A stretch of 64,000 bases of DNA from Pseudomonas paracarnis (GCF_904063055.1 NZ_CAJFCN010000013.1:1-64000); one strand, 5' to 3'; numbered from the stretch's first letter, positions 44,521 through 55,327 are shown. The notes: generated by a model from the sequence alone, not told the origin. Numbers and translations: made by a program.

Positions 44521-45301
44521 TTTTCTGCTCTACGCCCTGCTGGCAGGCTTGGCTTTGGCACTGGTGGCGGGCCCATTGGGCTCGTTCGTGGTGTGGCGAC
44601 GCATGGCCTATTTCGGCGACACCTTGTCCCATGCTGCCTTGCTGGGCGTGGCCATGGGCTTTCTGCTGGATGTAAGCCCGGCCATCGCCGTGACCGTCGG
44701 CTGCCTGCTGCTAGCCGTGCTGCTGGTGACCCTGCAGCAACGCCAGCCACTGGCTTCCGACACACTGCTGGGCATCCTTGCGCCCAGTACCTTGTCTCTG
44801 GGCCTGGTGGTGCTGAGCTTCATGCATGAAGTGCGCATCGACCTGATGGCCTACCTGTTCGGCGACCTGCTGGCGATCAGCCCGACCGACCTGGCCTGGA
44901 TCCTCGGCGGCAGCGCTGCGGTGCTGGCGTTGCTGGTGGCCCTGTGGCGCCCGTTGCTGGCGATCACCGTGCATGAGGAACTGGCCAAGGTAGAAGGCTT
45001 GCCCGTCGCAGGCCTGCGTATGGCCTTGATGTTGCTCATCGCCGTGGTGATTGCTGTCGCGATGAAGATTGTCGGCGTATTGTTGATCACGTCGCTGCTG
45101 ATCATTCCAGCCGCCGCCGCCCAGCGCCACGCTCGCTCTCCGGAGCAGATGGCGATTGGCGCCAGCCTCCTGGGGATGCTTGCAGTGTGTGGTGGCCTGG
45201 CGCTGTCCTGGTTCAAGGACACACCGGCCGGGCCGTCGATTGTGGTTACGGCGGCCGCCCTGTTTCTGCTGAGTTTTGTCCTGCCCCGTCGAGGGGTGTA
45301 G
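44513..45301 (+). CDS. znuB: Zinc ABC transporter permease ZnuB
   Basis: 262 residues, about eight hydrophobic helices, ABC-3 family. Motifs [16 protein letters not shown] (near 32) and [15 protein letters not shown] (near 190) are typical of ZnuB/MntB permeases. It forms the inner membrane channel with ZnuC. Confidence 0.94.
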
Positions 45302-45338
45302 ACTTGCTCGCTTTTTGCGCAAATAGAGAGTCGCAGGA

Positions 45339-46058
45339 ATGAAGCCGTTCACCTCCCGTTATCTGCTCCTTGCCGCATTTTCACTGCTGCTGGGCGCCTG
45401 CCAAAGTACGCCGCCCGCTGCCCCCCAGGCTCCGGATCCGCGGGCTGCGGCCATCGCGCAGCTGGAACAAAACCTGGCCAGCAGCGAATTGGCCACCGCC
45501 GAAGACCAGCTGGCTGCATTGCAGGCCCAATCGCCCAATGACCCGGCACTTGAGGCCTACCAGCGTCAATTGGCCGAAGCCTACCTGCAACGCAGCCAGA
45601 TCGTGTTGCAAAAAGGCGACGTCAACGCTGCCGCCACGGCCCTGAGCCGCGCCCGCGCCTTGATGCCCAAGGCCCCTGCGCTGACCGGTGGCGTCAACAG
45701 CGCCATCAGCCATGCGCGCAAAGCCGAATTGGACCAGGCAGAAGCTGCGTTGAAAGCCGCTGAGGCCAAGCCTGCCGCCAAGGTCATCGACCCGGCAGCG
45801 CCGAGCACCACCGTGGCGCTGAACCTTGCGGATGTTGAAGACATGCGCCATCAGTTGGACGCCATCGCCACCGATGTGGTGAATTACCAGTGCGACGTCA
45901 GCATTCAGGTGCCACGCACCCAGGATTACCCGTGGCTGGCCACGTTGCTGACCAAACGGGTAAAGCGGATTGATTCGGGGTATGACCTGAAAATTCACCG
46001 GCAGATTCTGAAACACATTCCGGCACAGGTTGTGCTGATTCCGCGCAAGGCGGACTAA
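45339..46058 (+). CDS. Tetratricopeptide-like lipoprotein
   Basis: 239 residues, with a lipoprotein signal (LLLGAC, Cys21), Pro-rich linker and helical repeats (about 38-150) of TPR character. The C-terminal domain (about 165-235) has a cysteine in VVNYQCDVSIQVP. It corresponds in position to PA5502, downstream of znuB (from memory). CAGGA precedes the ATG. Function unknown. Confidence 0.8.
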   Translation: MKPFTSRYLLLAAFSLLLGACQSTPPAAPQAPDPRAAAIAQLEQNLASSELATAEDQLAALQAQSPNDPALEAYQRQLAEAYLQRSQIVLQKGDVNAAATALSRARALMPKAPALTGGVNSAISHARKAELDQAEAALKAAEAKPAAKVIDPAAPSTTVALNLADVEDMRHQLDAIATDVVNYQCDVSIQVPRTQDYPWLATLLTKRVKRIDSGYDLKIHRQILKHIPAQVVLIPRKAD

Positions 46059-46062
46059 AAGC

Positions 46063-46119
46063 ATCGCAGGCAAGCCAGCTCCCACGTTTGAACAGTGTGG
46101 GAGCTGGCTTGCCTGCGAT
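46063..46119. repeat. REP doublet (REPIN), short spacer
   Basis: ATCGCAGGCAAGCCAGCTCCCAC, an 11-bp spacer, then GTGGGAGCTGGCTTGCCTGCGAT, a near-perfect long palindrome. It lies between the convergent lipoprotein and katE genes and may also terminate both. Confidence 0.93.
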
Positions 46120-46144
46120 GACGACCTAACAAACAACCGATAAG

Positions 46145-48286
46145 TTAAGCCGGAATCGCCTTGGATTTCGGCTCACGCTCCCACACTCGATGGTGGGCAA
46201 TCGCCGCAAAGAAGGCCTTGAACGCCTTGGCATCCGCGCCCACGATCAACCCCGCATCCTCCTCCAGTTTCAGCAGGTCCAGCAATGGCTTCACATCGCT
46301 GGCTACCGCAATCGCCTTCAGGTGTTTGTAGGCTTCCAGTACGTAATGCAACGCCACGCCATCACCGCTCAGCGCCTTCACGGACTCTTTGCCACCCGGG
46401 ATAAACACTGCGTCGAAGGCAATGGACGGCATGCCTTCCATGGAGGCGTCGACCGGCAGCGTCTTGCCCTGCGCGGTGGTTACCGGCGCCGAAGTAGGCC
46501 CCAGCAACTTGGCATGGGCGCCTTCAGCTTCAAGCGCGGCTTTTAACGCGTCAATGGCCGCACCATCAACGCCGTTGGCTGCCAGAATCGCCACTTTGCG
46601 CGTTTTGATATCACCCGATAGCAAATTCACCTGGCTCAAGGCTGGCGATTCTTTCAACGACGTTTCACGTGCAGGCACGGTGCCCTTGGTCGGCGCCGGC
46701 AAGCCGAGGTTCTGCGCAACGCGCTTGGCCAGCTCCAGGTCGATATTGGCCAGGATCTCGTTGACCTGGCGCGCACGGATGAACTCGCGCTCCACCTTGC
46801 CCAGCTCAAAACTGTAGGCCGCGATAATGTGCTCTTTCTCGTGGTGGCTCATGCTGTTGTAGAACAGCGTCGCCTGGGAGAAATGGTCACCGAAGGATTC
46901 GCTGCGCTCACGTACTTTGTTGGCATCGACGCGCTCGTAGTAGGACTCAAAGCCACCATCGGTAGGACCAGCAGGGGTTTCTTTCGGCCAACCACCATCA
47001 ATAGAGTTTGGCTCGTAGGACGCACGACCCTTATCAATCACGGTGCGATGCTGAGCGTCGCGCTGGCCGTTATGGAAAGGCACGACAGGCCGGTTGATTG
47101 GAATCTCATGAAAGTTCGGCCCGCCCAGTCGGCTGATCTGGGTATCGGTGTAGGAAAACAGACGGCCCTGCAGCAATGGGTCGTTGGTGAAGTCGATGCC
47201 CGGCACGATGTGGCCCGGGCAGAACGCAACCTGCTCGACTTCAGCGAAGAAGTTGTCCGGGTTACGGTTGAGCACCATTTTGCCCAGCGGCGTGATCGGT
47301 ACCAGTTCTTCTGGAATGATCTTGGTCGGGTCGAGCAAGTCGAAATCAAACTTGTGCTCGTCTTCTTCGGCCACGATCTGTACGCCCAGCTCCCACTCGG
47401 GGTAATCGCCGCTTTCAATCGCTTCCCACAGGTCACGACGGTGGTAGTCCGTATCTTTACCGGCCAGCTTTTGCGCCTCATCCCATACCAGCGAGCAGGT
47501 GCCGACTTTTGGACGCCAGTGGAACTTCACGAAGCTGGACTTACCTTCGGTATTGATCAAACGGAAGGTGTGTACCCCAAAGCCCTGCATGGCGCGCAGG
47601 CTTTTTGGAATGGCGCGGTCGGACATGGCCCAGATCACCATGTGCGCGGATTCCGGTTGCAGCGAAACAAAGTCCCAGAACGTATCGTGGGCCGAACCGC
47701 CGGTAGGAATCTCGTTATGAGGCTCGGGTTTCACCGCGTGGACGAAGTCAGGAAATTTGATCGCATCCTGGATGAAGAACACCGGCATGTTGTTGCCCAC
47801 CAGGTCGAAGTTGCCTTCGTCGGTGAAGAACTTCACGGCAAAACCGCGAACGTCACGCACGGTGTCGCCGGAGCCACGCGGGCCCTGCACCGTGGAAAAA
47901 CGCGCGAACACCGGGGTTTTATGCTCAGGCGTGCGCAGGAAACCTGCCTTGGTCAGCGCCGAATGGTCGCCGTAACTCTGGAAATAGCCATGGGCCCCCG
48001 TACCACGGGCATGCACGATGCGCTCCGGGATGCGCTCATGGTCAAAGTGCGTGATCTTTTCACGCATGATGAAGTCTTCCAGCAGCGAAGGGCCGCGGGC
48101 GCCGACTTTCAGGCTGTTCTGGTTGTCGGAAATCTTCACGCCCTGGTTGGTGCGCAGGGCCTGGCCGGTTGCATCGGAACGGAATTCTTCCAACGCCTGC
48201 AGCTTGGCGTTGGTGTTGCCACGGTCCAGGGTATCAGTGCCCGCGAGTTCACTCTTCGGCGGGGTGGCTGGCTTCTTGGTACTCAT
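46145..48286 (-). CDS. katE: Catalase HPII (large-subunit monofunctional catalase)
   Basis: 713 residues, the size of clade 2 catalases. A catalase core (about 70-540) has the catalytic His in [15 protein letters not shown], Asn in the FDLVGNNMP loop, and the heme-ligand Tyr in [17 protein letters not shown]-terminal flavodoxin/DJ-1-like domain (about 560-713) follows. It decomposes hydrogen peroxide in the cytoplasm, often in stationary phase. AAGGAG precedes the ATG. A CCCAGG/CCTGGG hairpin (48345-48363) lies in the upstream region. It replaces nothing obvious in the surrounding synteny and stands between the PA5502 and PA5503 equivalents. Confidence 0.94.
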   Translation of the reverse strand: MSTKKPATPPKSELAGTDTLDRGNTNAKLQALEEFRSDATGQALRTNQGVKISDNQNSLKVGARGPSLLEDFIMREKITHFDHERIPERIVHARGTGAHGYFQSYGDHSALTKAGFLRTPEHKTPVFARFSTVQGPRGSGDTVRDVRGFAVKFFTDEGNFDLVGNNMPVFFIQDAIKFPDFVHAVKPEPHNEIPTGGSAHDTFWDFVSLQPESAHMVIWAMSDRAIPKSLRAMQGFGVHTFRLINTEGKSSFVKFHWRPKVGTCSLVWDEAQKLAGKDTDYHRRDLWEAIESGDYPEWELGVQIVAEEDEHKFDFDLLDPTKIIPEELVPITPLGKMVLNRNPDNFFAEVEQVAFCPGHIVPGIDFTNDPLLQGRLFSYTDTQISRLGGPNFHEIPINRPVVPFHNGQRDAQHRTVIDKGRASYEPNSIDGGWPKETPAGPTDGGFESYYERVDANKVRERSESFGDHFSQATLFYNSMSHHEKEHIIAAYSFELGKVEREFIRARQVNEILANIDLELAKRVAQNLGLPAPTKGTVPARETSLKESPALSQVNLLSGDIKTRKVAILAANGVDGAAIDALKAALEAEGAHAKLLGPTSAPVTTAQGKTLPVDASMEGMPSIAFDAVFIPGGKESVKALSGDGVALHYVLEAYKHLKAIAVASDVKPLLDLLKLEEDAGLIVGADAKAFKAFFAAIAHHRVWEREPKSKAIPA

Positions 48287-48551
48287 CAGTCAAAACTCCT
48301 TATTCAAAGTGGCCAGAGCGGTCCCCGGCTCGTTTGAGCAAAACCCCAGGCACGGCACCTGGGAAATCGAGTTGCTTAAGTAGTGACTGACGGGGTTTTG
48401 CACCGTTCCTTTTTTATGACCTTTGATCGCGTTATTGCCAAATGACTGGATGAATACGAAATAAATGCTAAGAAACGCTATACGGACAGGCTAAAATGCG
48501 CGCCCGGCTAACCGCTGATCCCTTTTCAATGCGCCCCACAAGGTTCGCTAC

Positions 48552-49559
48552 GTGATCGAGTTTCAAAACGTCCATAAAACCTACCGCGTCGCCGGTAAGG
48601 ATATCCCCGCCCTGCACCCCACCAGCCTGCGCGTCGCCAACGGCCAGGTGTTCGGCCTGATTGGCCACTCGGGTGCGGGTAAAAGCACACTGCTGCGCCT
48701 GATCAACCGCCTGGAAGAACCCAGCGGCGGGCAGATCACGGTCGACGGTGAAGAAGTCACCGCCCTGGATGCCAACGGCCTGCGCCGCTTCCGTCAGCAG
48801 GTCGGGATGATCTTCCAGCACTTCAACTTGCTGGCGTCCAAGACCGTGGCCGACAACGTCGCGCTGCCGCTGACGCTCGCCGGTGAACTGTCGCGCAAGG
48901 AAATCGACCAACGTGTGGCTGAGCTGCTCGCCCGCGTCGGCTTGTCGGACCACGCCAAGAAGTACCCGGCGCAGTTGTCCGGCGGCCAGAAACAGCGCGT
49001 CGGCATCGCCCGGGCCCTGGCGACCAAGCCAAAAATCCTGCTGTGCGACGAAGCCACCAGCGCCCTCGACCCGCAAACCACGGCATCGGTCCTGCAACTG
49101 CTGGCCGAGATCAACCGCGAGCTGAACCTGACCATCGTGTTGATCACCCATGAAATGGACGTGATCCGCCGCGTATGCGACCAGGTCGCCGTGATGGACG
49201 CCGGGGTGATCGTCGAGCAAGGCTCGGTGGCCGACGTGTTCCTGCACCCCAAGCATCCGACCACCAAACGCTTCGTACAAGAAGCCGAACAGGTGGACGA
49301 AGGCGAGCAGCGCGACGACTTTGCCCATGTGCCAGGCCGTATCGTGCGCCTGACGTTCCAAGGGGACGCGACCTACGCGCCACTGCTGGGTACCGTCGCA
49401 CGGGAAACCGGTGTGGACTACAGCATTCTTGCCGGTCGTATCGACCGCATCAAAGACATCCCTTACGGGCAACTGACCCTCGCCGTCACCGGCGGTGACA
49501 TGGAAGCTGCGTTTGCACGCTTCACCGCCGCAGACGTTCACATGGAGGTGCTGCGCTGA
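48552..49559 (+). CDS. metN: Methionine ABC transporter ATPase MetN
   Basis: 335 residues, GTG start preceded by AAGG. Walker [10 protein letters not shown] (38-46), signature [14 protein letters not shown], Walker [12 protein letters not shown], then a C-terminal NIL regulatory domain (about 260-335) through which methionine inhibits transport in E. coli. It is first of metN-metI-metQ. No SAM riboswitch fold recognised in the 265 bp upstream. Confidence 0.94.
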   Translation: MIEFQNVHKTYRVAGKDIPALHPTSLRVANGQVFGLIGHSGAGKSTLLRLINRLEEPSGGQITVDGEEVTALDANGLRRFRQQVGMIFQHFNLLASKTVADNVALPLTLAGELSRKEIDQRVAELLARVGLSDHAKKYPAQLSGGQKQRVGIARALATKPKILLCDEATSALDPQTTASVLQLLAEINRELNLTIVLITHEMDVIRRVCDQVAVMDAGVIVEQGSVADVFLHPKHPTTKRFVQEAEQVDEGEQRDDFAHVPGRIVRLTFQGDATYAPLLGTVARETGVDYSILAGRIDRIKDIPYGQLTLAVTGGDMEAAFARFTAADVHMEVLR

Positions 49560-50233
49560 TGGACGTGTTCCTGAGTTTCTTCGCCAATATCGACTGGTCT
49601 GAAATCTGGCTCGCCACCGGCGACACTATGACCATGCTGTTCGGCTCGCTGTTCTTCACCGTGCTGCTGGGCCTGCCTCTGGGCGTGCTGTTGTTCCTGA
49701 CCAGCCCGCGCCAGCTGTTCGAACAAAAAGGCCTGTACGCGCTGTTGTCGCTGATCGTGAATATCTTGCGCTCGCTGCCGTTCATCATTCTGTTGATCGT
49801 GATGATTCCGTTCACGGTACTGATCACCGGCACGTCGCTGGGTGTTGCCGGTGCGATCCCACCGTTGGTCGTCGGCGCTACGCCATTCTTTGCGCGCCTG
49901 GTGGAAACCGCACTGCGCGAAGTGGACCGTGGCATCATCGAAGCCACCCAGGCCATGGGCGCCACCACCCGCCAGATCATCACCAATGCCCTATTGCCCG
50001 AGGCCCGCCCTGGCATCTTCGCGGCGATTACGGTGACGGCTATTACACTGGTTTCCTACACCGCGATGGCTGGTGTGGTCGGTGCTGGCGGCCTGGGCGA
50101 CCTGGCAATCCGTTTTGGCTACCAGCGCTTCCAGACCGATGTGATGGTGGTCACTGTGGTGATGCTGTTGATTCTGGTGCAAATTCTGCAAACCGTCGGC
50201 GACCGGCTGGTGGTGCACTTTTCTCGTAAATAA
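49559..50233 (+). CDS. metI: Methionine ABC transporter permease MetI
   Basis: 224 residues with five membrane helices and the EAA loop (REVDRGIIEATQAMGATTRQI near 119). The start overlaps the metN stop by one base. Confidence 0.93.
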   Translation: MDVFLSFFANIDWSEIWLATGDTMTMLFGSLFFTVLLGLPLGVLLFLTSPRQLFEQKGLYALLSLIVNILRSLPFIILLIVMIPFTVLITGTSLGVAGAIPPLVVGATPFFARLVETALREVDRGIIEATQAMGATTRQIITNALLPEARPGIFAAITVTAITLVSYTAMAGVVGAGGLGDLAIRFGYQRFQTDVMVVTVVMLLILVQILQTVGDRLVVHFSRK

Positions 50234-50284
50234 CGGCCATTGCCGGCGCGCAGCCGGCAGATGCCCGAACAAGGAGCTTGCTGG

Positions 50285-51055
50285 ATGAAAAAACTACTGG
50301 TTGCCTTCGCCGCCGTGGCTGCGTTTTCCGCCCACGCCGAGACCATTACGGTCGCTGCTTCGCCGGTGCCTCACGCCGAAATCCTCGAATTCGTGAAGCC
50401 TGCCCTGGCCAAAGAAGGCGTGGACCTGAAGGTCAAAGTCTTCACCGACTACGTGCAGCCGAACGTACAGGTGGCTGAAAAGCGCCTGGATGCCAACTTC
50501 TTCCAGCACCAGCCGTACCTGGATGAATTCAACAAAGCCAAAGGCACTCACCTGGTGAGCGTCGGCGCTGTGCACCTGGAACCTCTGGGCGCTTACTCCA
50601 GCAAGTACAAAAAACTGGCCGACCTGCCTGACGGCGCCAACGTGGTGATCCCGAACGACGCCACCAACGGCGGCCGTGCGCTGTTGCTGCTGGCCAAGAA
50701 CGGCCTGATCACCCTGAAGGACCCGACCAACATCCTGTCGACCATCAAGGACATCACCGGCAACGATAAAAACCTGAAATTCCGTGAACTGGAAGCCGCT
50801 ACCTTGCCGCGCGTGCTGACCCAGGTCGATCTGGCGCTGATCAACACCAACTACGCCCTGGAAGCCAAGCTGGACCCATCCAAGGATGCCCTGGTGATCG
50901 AAGGCAACGACTCGCCTTACGTGAACATCCTGGTAACCCGCGAAGACAACAAGGATGCAGACGCGGTGAAGAAGCTGGTTGCAGCCTTGCACACGCCTGA
51001 AGTGAAGAAATTCATCGAAGAGAAGTACAAAGGCGCGATCAAGCCAGCGTTCTGA
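50285..51055 (+). CDS. metQ: Methionine-binding protein MetQ
   Basis: 256 residues of the NlpA/MetQ family: a signal peptide (about 1-18, ending SAHA), then PVPHAEILEFVKP, DYVQPN and NFFQHQPYLDEFN motifs. There is no lipobox cysteine, so it should be a soluble periplasmic protein, unlike E. coli MetQ, which is a lipoprotein. AAGGAG lies 8 nt before ATG 50285. Confidence 0.93.
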   Translation: MKKLLVAFAAVAAFSAHAETITVAASPVPHAEILEFVKPALAKEGVDLKVKVFTDYVQPNVQVAEKRLDANFFQHQPYLDEFNKAKGTHLVSVGAVHLEPLGAYSSKYKKLADLPDGANVVIPNDATNGGRALLLLAKNGLITLKDPTNILSTIKDITGNDKNLKFRELEAATLPRVLTQVDLALINTNYALEAKLDPSKDALVIEGNDSPYVNILVTREDNKDADAVKKLVAALHTPEVKKFIEEKYKGAIKPAF

Positions 51056-51068
51056 TCTCTCCTGATCT

Positions 51069-51153
51069 GATCGTTCCCACGCTCCGCGTGGGAACGCCTC
51101 TTGTGACGCTCTGCGTCCCTAACTGCATTCCCACGCAGAGCGTTGGAACGATC
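51069..51153. repeat. Three-hairpin palindromic repeat bounded by GATCGTTCCCAC
   Basis: GATCGTTCCCACGCTCCGCG followed by the matching GTGGGAAC, then GTGACGCTCTGCGTCCC, then a closing arm ending in TGGAACGATC. It is the same architecture as 15381-15487 but about 85 bp, because the middle hairpin is shorter. It lies between convergent metQ and the SCO gene, at the joint of two gene blocks. Confidence 0.85.
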
Positions 51154-51162
51154 ATCAGGTGC

Positions 51163-51798
51163 TCACTTGCGCTGTAGCAACCCCGGCAACTGCGCCACCA
51201 GCTTCTGGTTGTTCAATGGCGCACGAATAAACCCACGCTGAGTACCATCCGGGCCGATCAGTGCCAGGTTACCGCTGTGGTCGACGGTGTAGTTCGGCTT
51301 GCTGGTATCCGCCGGAATGAAGGGAATGCTCACCGCATTCGAAACCTTCTGTACATCCTCCACATTCGCGCCAGTCAGGCCTTGGAACTGTGGGTCGAAG
51401 TAACCCAGGTACTGCTTGAGCTGCGCCGGGGTATCGCGGTTCGGATCGACGCTCACCAGGATCACCTGCAACTTATCCACAGCCTCTTTGGGCAGTTCGC
51501 TCTTGATCTGGCGAAGCTGGGCGAGGGTGGTCGGGCAGATATCCGGGCAGAAGGTGTAACCGAAAAACAGCAGGCTCCACTTGCCCTTCAACTCATTGAC
51601 CACCACCGGCTGACCTTCCTGGTCAGTCATGGTCACCGCTGGCAACTGGCGGCTTTGCGGCAGCAGAATGATGCCGGCGTCGATCAGCGCAGTGGGGTCG
51701 CCCTGGCCTTTGCCCGAGAGCACTTTGTTGACGGTCAGGCCCATGATCAACGCCACCAGGGCCACGAGGATGAAGACGGTTTTTTGAGTTCGAGTCAT
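51163..51798 (-). CDS. SCO1/SenC family copper chaperone
   Basis: 211 residues, with one N-terminal membrane anchor (about 8-26) and a thioredoxin-fold domain with the copper site CPDIC (Cys84, Cys88) plus His174 in VDHSGNLAL. It delivers copper to the CuA centre of cytochrome c oxidase subunit II. ATG 51798 overlaps the stop of cyoE by 4 bp. It is last in the leftward cox assembly operon. Confidence 0.93.
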   Translation of the reverse strand: MTRTQKTVFILVALVALIMGLTVNKVLSGKGQGDPTALIDAGIILLPQSRQLPAVTMTDQEGQPVVVNELKGKWSLLFFGYTFCPDICPTTLAQLRQIKSELPKEAVDKLQVILVSVDPNRDTPAQLKQYLGYFDPQFQGLTGANVEDVQKVSNAVSIPFIPADTSKPNYTVDHSGNLALIGPDGTQRGFIRAPLNNQKLVAQLPGLLQRK

Positions 51799-52694
51799 AG
51801 GTTCAACAATAAGTAGTGGTCTACGAGCAGGGCGATAAACAGCAGCAGCAAGTACCAGATAGAGTACTTGAACGTGTTGATCGCCGCGTGCGGCTGGCTG
51901 CCACGGTACAACACCCAGGCCCATTGCAGAAAGCGCGCCCCCAATACCAGCGCAAAGCCCAAGTAGAGCAGCCCGCTCATGTGGATAACGTAGGGCATCA
52001 GGCTCACCGCCAGCAGGGCGAAGGTGTACAGCAGGATATGCACCTTGGTGTAGTGCTCGCCATGGGTGACCGGCAGCATCGGGATGTCGGCCTTGGCGTA
52101 TTCCTCTTTGCGGTGAATAGCCAGGGCCCAGAAGTGTGGCGGAGTCCAGGCGAAGATGATCAGCACCAGCAGCAAGGGTTCGGCACTCACATGCCCAGTG
52201 ACAGCCACCCAACCCAGCAGCGGCGGCGCCGCACCGGCCAGACCGCCGATGACAATATTCTGCGGCGTCGCTCGCTTGAGAAAGCCGGTGTAGATCACCG
52301 CATAACCCAGCAGCGAAGCCAAGGTCAGCCAGGCCGCCAGCGGGTTGGTGAACACCAGCAGCAGGGCCAATCCTGCAATAGCCAGGAACAACGCAAACGC
52401 TAACGCAGCCATCGGCGAGACACGCCCCTCAGCCATCGGCCGCTTGTGAGTGCGCGCCATCACGGCATCAATCCGTCGATCCACTACATGATTGACCGCC
52501 GCCGCGCCGCCGGCACACAGGGCAATGCCGAGGTTGCCGAACACCAGCACTGTCCAGGGCACACCGGCGCGGGTGGCAAGGAACATGCCCACCAGCGAAG
52601 TGATCAGCATCAGCACCACCACTTTGGGCTTGGTCAGCTCCAAATAGTCACGCCAGATCGCCCGGTCGCGACGTGCGCCGATCACGGCCGCCAT
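51795..52694 (-). CDS. cyoE: Protoheme IX farnesyltransferase (heme O synthase)
   Basis: 299 residues, UbiA-type prenyltransferase with about nine membrane helices. The first Asp motif [15 protein letters not shown] and the second region around [16 protein letters not shown] are present. It converts heme B to heme O, which CtaA then oxidises to heme A for the aa3 oxidase; hence also named ctaB. It overlaps ctaA by 13 bp. Confidence 0.95.
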   Translation of the reverse strand: MAAVIGARRDRAIWRDYLELTKPKVVVLMLITSLVGMFLATRAGVPWTVLVFGNLGIALCAGGAAAVNHVVDRRIDAVMARTHKRPMAEGRVSPMAALAFALFLAIAGLALLLVFTNPLAAWLTLASLLGYAVIYTGFLKRATPQNIVIGGLAGAAPPLLGWVAVTGHVSAEPLLLVLIIFAWTPPHFWALAIHRKEEYAKADIPMLPVTHGEHYTKVHILLYTFALLAVSLMPYVIHMSGLLYLGFALVLGARFLQWAWVLYRGSQPHAAINTFKYSIWYLLLLFIALLVDHYLLLNL

Positions 52695-53761
52695 GGCAGT
52701 TCTCCTTTAAGGGTGATCAGGCCTGACACCTGTTTGCGCGGGATAAAACGCCAGCCGAACAGGCGCGGGTGACGCACCCGAACCAGGCTGGTGCGCGCGT
52801 GATAATTGACCAGCACCAGCGTCATCAACAACGTTGCCCCGCCAGCGTTGTGCGCGACCGCCACCGGCAGCGGCAGGCCGAACGCCACATTGCTCACCCC
52901 CAGGCAGATCTGCGCGGCCAGGGCGATCAACAACAAGCCGGCCAGGCGCGTCATCCCCACTGCCCGCAGTTGCCAGGCCAAACCGAGCAGCACCAGCGTG
53001 ACCAGCACGGCGCCGATGCGATGCGTCAGGTGGATGGCGGTGCGCGCTTCGCTGTCGAGCTGGCCCCCCAGGTAATTGGGGCCGATGTGCTGGGTCAGGT
53101 GAAAACCATTGGCGAAGTCCGCTGCTGGCCACCATTGGCCATGGCAGGTGGGCAAATCGACACAGGCCACCGCCGCGTAGTTGGAACTGACCCAGCCGCC
53201 CAGGGCGATCTGCCCGATCACCAGCACCAGCCCCGCCGTCGCCCAATATTGCAGGCGCTTGGGCACGACCAGCGCCGGTAGTACGCCGGACAGCCGCAGG
53301 CTCAGCAGAAACAGCAGGCTCAAGGTCGCAAAGCCGCCCAACAGGTGCCCTGTGACCACTTGCGGCCAGAGCTTCAAGGTCACGGTCCACATGCCAAACG
53401 CCGCTTGGGCGAACACCACCGCCAGCAGGAACAGCGGCAGCTTCACCGGCTGGCCCGGATCGCGTCGATGACGCCACGAACGCGCCGCCAGCAGCGCGAT
53501 CAACAGGCCCAGGCTGCCCGCGAAGTAGCGATGGGTCATCTCGGCCCAACCTTTGTCGGCCTCCACTGGCGTGCCGGGAAAGTGCAACTCGGCATGGGCC
53601 AGTTGGGCTTCGCTTTGCGGCACGCTGATAAAGCCATAGCAGCCGGGCCAGTCCGGGCAGCCGAGACCGGCGTGAGTCAGGCGGGTATAGGCGCCGAGCA
53701 GCACGACAAACAACACCAGAAGCGTGGCAAACAGCGCGAGGCGAAATCCAGGCTTGGCCAT
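52682..53761 (-). CDS. ctaA: Heme A synthase (COX15/CtaA)
   Basis: 359 residues with eight membrane segments and conserved histidines, e.g. [24 protein letters not shown] and VAHNAGGA, which bind heme. It hydroxylates heme O to heme A. The stop overlaps the cyoE start. Confidence 0.94.
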   Translation of the reverse strand: MAKPGFRLALFATLLVLFVVLLGAYTRLTHAGLGCPDWPGCYGFISVPQSEAQLAHAELHFPGTPVEADKGWAEMTHRYFAGSLGLLIALLAARSWRHRRDPGQPVKLPLFLLAVVFAQAAFGMWTVTLKLWPQVVTGHLLGGFATLSLLFLLSLRLSGVLPALVVPKRLQYWATAGLVLVIGQIALGGWVSSNYAAVACVDLPTCHGQWWPAADFANGFHLTQHIGPNYLGGQLDSEARTAIHLTHRIGAVLVTLVLLGLAWQLRAVGMTRLAGLLLIALAAQICLGVSNVAFGLPLPVAVAHNAGGATLLMTLVLVNYHARTSLVRVRHPRLFGWRFIPRKQVSGLITLKGELPWRP

Positions 53762-53771
53762 GAGGGTGCCC

Positions 53772-54344
53772 TTATCCGATGTTCGACAGTTTCAGCAGCA
53801 AGCGCAGATCGTTGAGCAAGTCCTTGCCCTTGACCTTGGCGTCGTAGCGCAGCACCAGATTGCCGTGGGGGTCGACGATCCACAATTGCGCATCGCCAGG
53901 CGCGGCAGCGTTCCTGGTAAAGGTCGACACATCCAGCGGGTAGCGCTGCAGTTGTGGATATTCGGCTTTGAGCTTGGCCTCGTATTCGCTGCTCAGCGGT
54001 TGCGCGCCGGCCAGGGCATGGCTGGCACGGGATGCATCACGGCCAAGGCTGATCTGCAGCTGGCGCGCCAGGTAGACCAGTTGCTGGCAATTGGCAGCAC
54101 AGGCGGTGGGGGCGGTGACCAGCAGTTGCCAGCGCTGTTCATCGGCCTGCACGCCGATGTCGGCGCGGGTCTGGCCGTTGCCAATCAGTTCGCCGTGATA
54201 GCTGCGGCTGTCCGGCACCCAGAACTGCAATTTGTACATGAAGGTGGCCAGCACCATCGGGCCGATCACCATCATCAGGATCAAAATCAGCTGCCAGCGC
54301 CCCTTGCGCCGATCAGGCGTGTCAGACGTGCTGGGTGGATTCAT
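53772..54344 (-). CDS. Membrane-anchored thioredoxin-like protein of the cox cluster
   Basis: 190 residues from ATG 54344: one membrane helix (about 19-40), then a periplasmic domain with the SCO-like pattern but without a CxxxC copper site (only ACAANC-type cysteines around 96-101). The WIVDPHGNLVLRYD segment resembles the SCO DHSGN loop. The start overlaps the SURF1 gene by 23 bp. It probably helps oxidase assembly; exact role unknown. Confidence 0.8.
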   Translation of the reverse strand: MNPPSTSDTPDRRKGRWQLILILMMVIGPMVLATFMYKLQFWVPDSRSYHGELIGNGQTRADIGVQADEQRWQLLVTAPTACAANCQQLVYLARQLQISLGRDASRASHALAGAQPLSSEYEAKLKAEYPQLQRYPLDVSTFTRNAAAPGDAQLWIVDPHGNLVLRYDAKVKGKDLLNDLRLLLKLSNIG

Positions 54345-55086
54345 GACCGCTCCCATGGGGCTTCTCCTTTTTGTTATGCCATCCGAGGTAGAGGTAAAGC
54401 GCCAGCAACGCCATGGCCATGGCGAACCATTGCACAGCGTAGGCCAGGTGTTTTTCCGGGCCCATGGCGACCACAGGCCAGCTGGTTTCGTAGGTACCGG
54501 GGCCCGCTTCGGCACGCAGCTCATAGGCAAAGCCACTGCGCCCCAGTTCGCCCCACAGGGCGGCAGGGTGCAGCGCGGTCAACAGGCGCGGCCATTGCGT
54601 GCTGGCCGGGTCGGCATGCAGTTGGAAGGTCTCGCCGGGGGCGACGTACACCCAGGCGTCGAGGTTCAGCGTCTGTTCAGGGGTTGTAAAGGCGGGCGCG
54701 ATACGCCGGTCCGGCCAGGGCAGCCAGCCGCGATTGAGCAACAGCCACAGGCCGCTGGCCTGGTCATGAAAGGGTTGCAGCAACTCGACACCGGCCTTGC
54801 CGTCACGCATGCGGTTATCCAGCAATACGCTGTGTGCACCATCCAGTTGCCCGCGAAGGTGAACGCGACGGAAGGCTGGATCAGCCATGTCATTGAGCTG
54901 AGCACTGCTGACCGGCTCGGCGGCGCGGCGCTCGGCATAACGGTCTACCAACAGTTGCTTTTCGTGCCCGCGGGACAATTGCCAAAACCCCAGGCCCACC
55001 ATCAACGGCAGCAACACCAGTACCACCAGCGTCGGCGCGATGCCCGGGCGAAAGCGTTGCATGGCACTGGCTATACTCGATCTCAT
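54322..55086 (-). CDS. SURF1 family cytochrome oxidase assembly protein
   Basis: 254 residues: N-terminal helix (about 18-36), periplasmic SURF1 domain (GFWQLSRGHEKQ; VLLDNRMRDGKAG; LLLNRGWLPW) and a second helix near 215-235 (AYAVQWFAMA). ATG 55086 is preferred because GGAGG (55091-55095) is close upstream; ATG 55062 has no ribosome-binding site. It takes part in heme A insertion into subunit I. Confidence 0.9.
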   Translation of the reverse strand: MRSSIASAMQRFRPGIAPTLVVLVLLPLMVGLGFWQLSRGHEKQLLVDRYAERRAAEPVSSAQLNDMADPAFRRVHLRGQLDGAHSVLLDNRMRDGKAGVELLQPFHDQASGLWLLLNRGWLPWPDRRIAPAFTTPEQTLNLDAWVYVAPGETFQLHADPASTQWPRLLTALHPAALWGELGRSGFAYELRAEAGPGTYETSWPVVAMGPEKHLAYAVQWFAMAMALLALYLYLGWHNKKEKPHGSGHESTQHV

Positions 55087-55117
55087 CGCCCCTCCCCAAT
55101 TAGCCCGGAGCCAGACC

Positions 55118-55321
55118 ATGCTCAAAGCCGCCATTGCCCTGATGCTGATCGCGACCGTCGTGAGCCTGTTCAGTGGCTTGTTCTTCCTGGTCAAGGACGA
55201 GGGCAACTCCAACCGCCTCGTCACTGCCTTGACCGTGCGTGTCACCCTGGCCGTGATCACCGTGGGCTTGATCGCCTGGGGCTTTTTCAGCGGCCAATTG
55301 GTCTCTCATGCGCCGTGGTAA
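55118..55321 (+). CDS. DUF2909 twin transmembrane protein
   Basis: 67 residues, two hydrophobic helices (about 3-25 and 38-58). GGAG lies 7 nt before ATG 55118. It is the only rightward gene inside the leftward cox cluster, as in other pseudomonads. Function unknown; possibly a small oxidase-associated subunit. Confidence 0.82.
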   Translation: MLKAAIALMLIATVVSLFSGLFFLVKDEGNSNRLVTALTVRVTLAVITVGLIAWGFFSGQLVSHAPW

Positions 55322-55327
55322 GCGGCG

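Noticed and set aside
48287-48551. SAM or SAH riboswitch upstream of metN
   Set aside because: No matching helices seen; only a short hairpin (48345-48363) nearer to katE.
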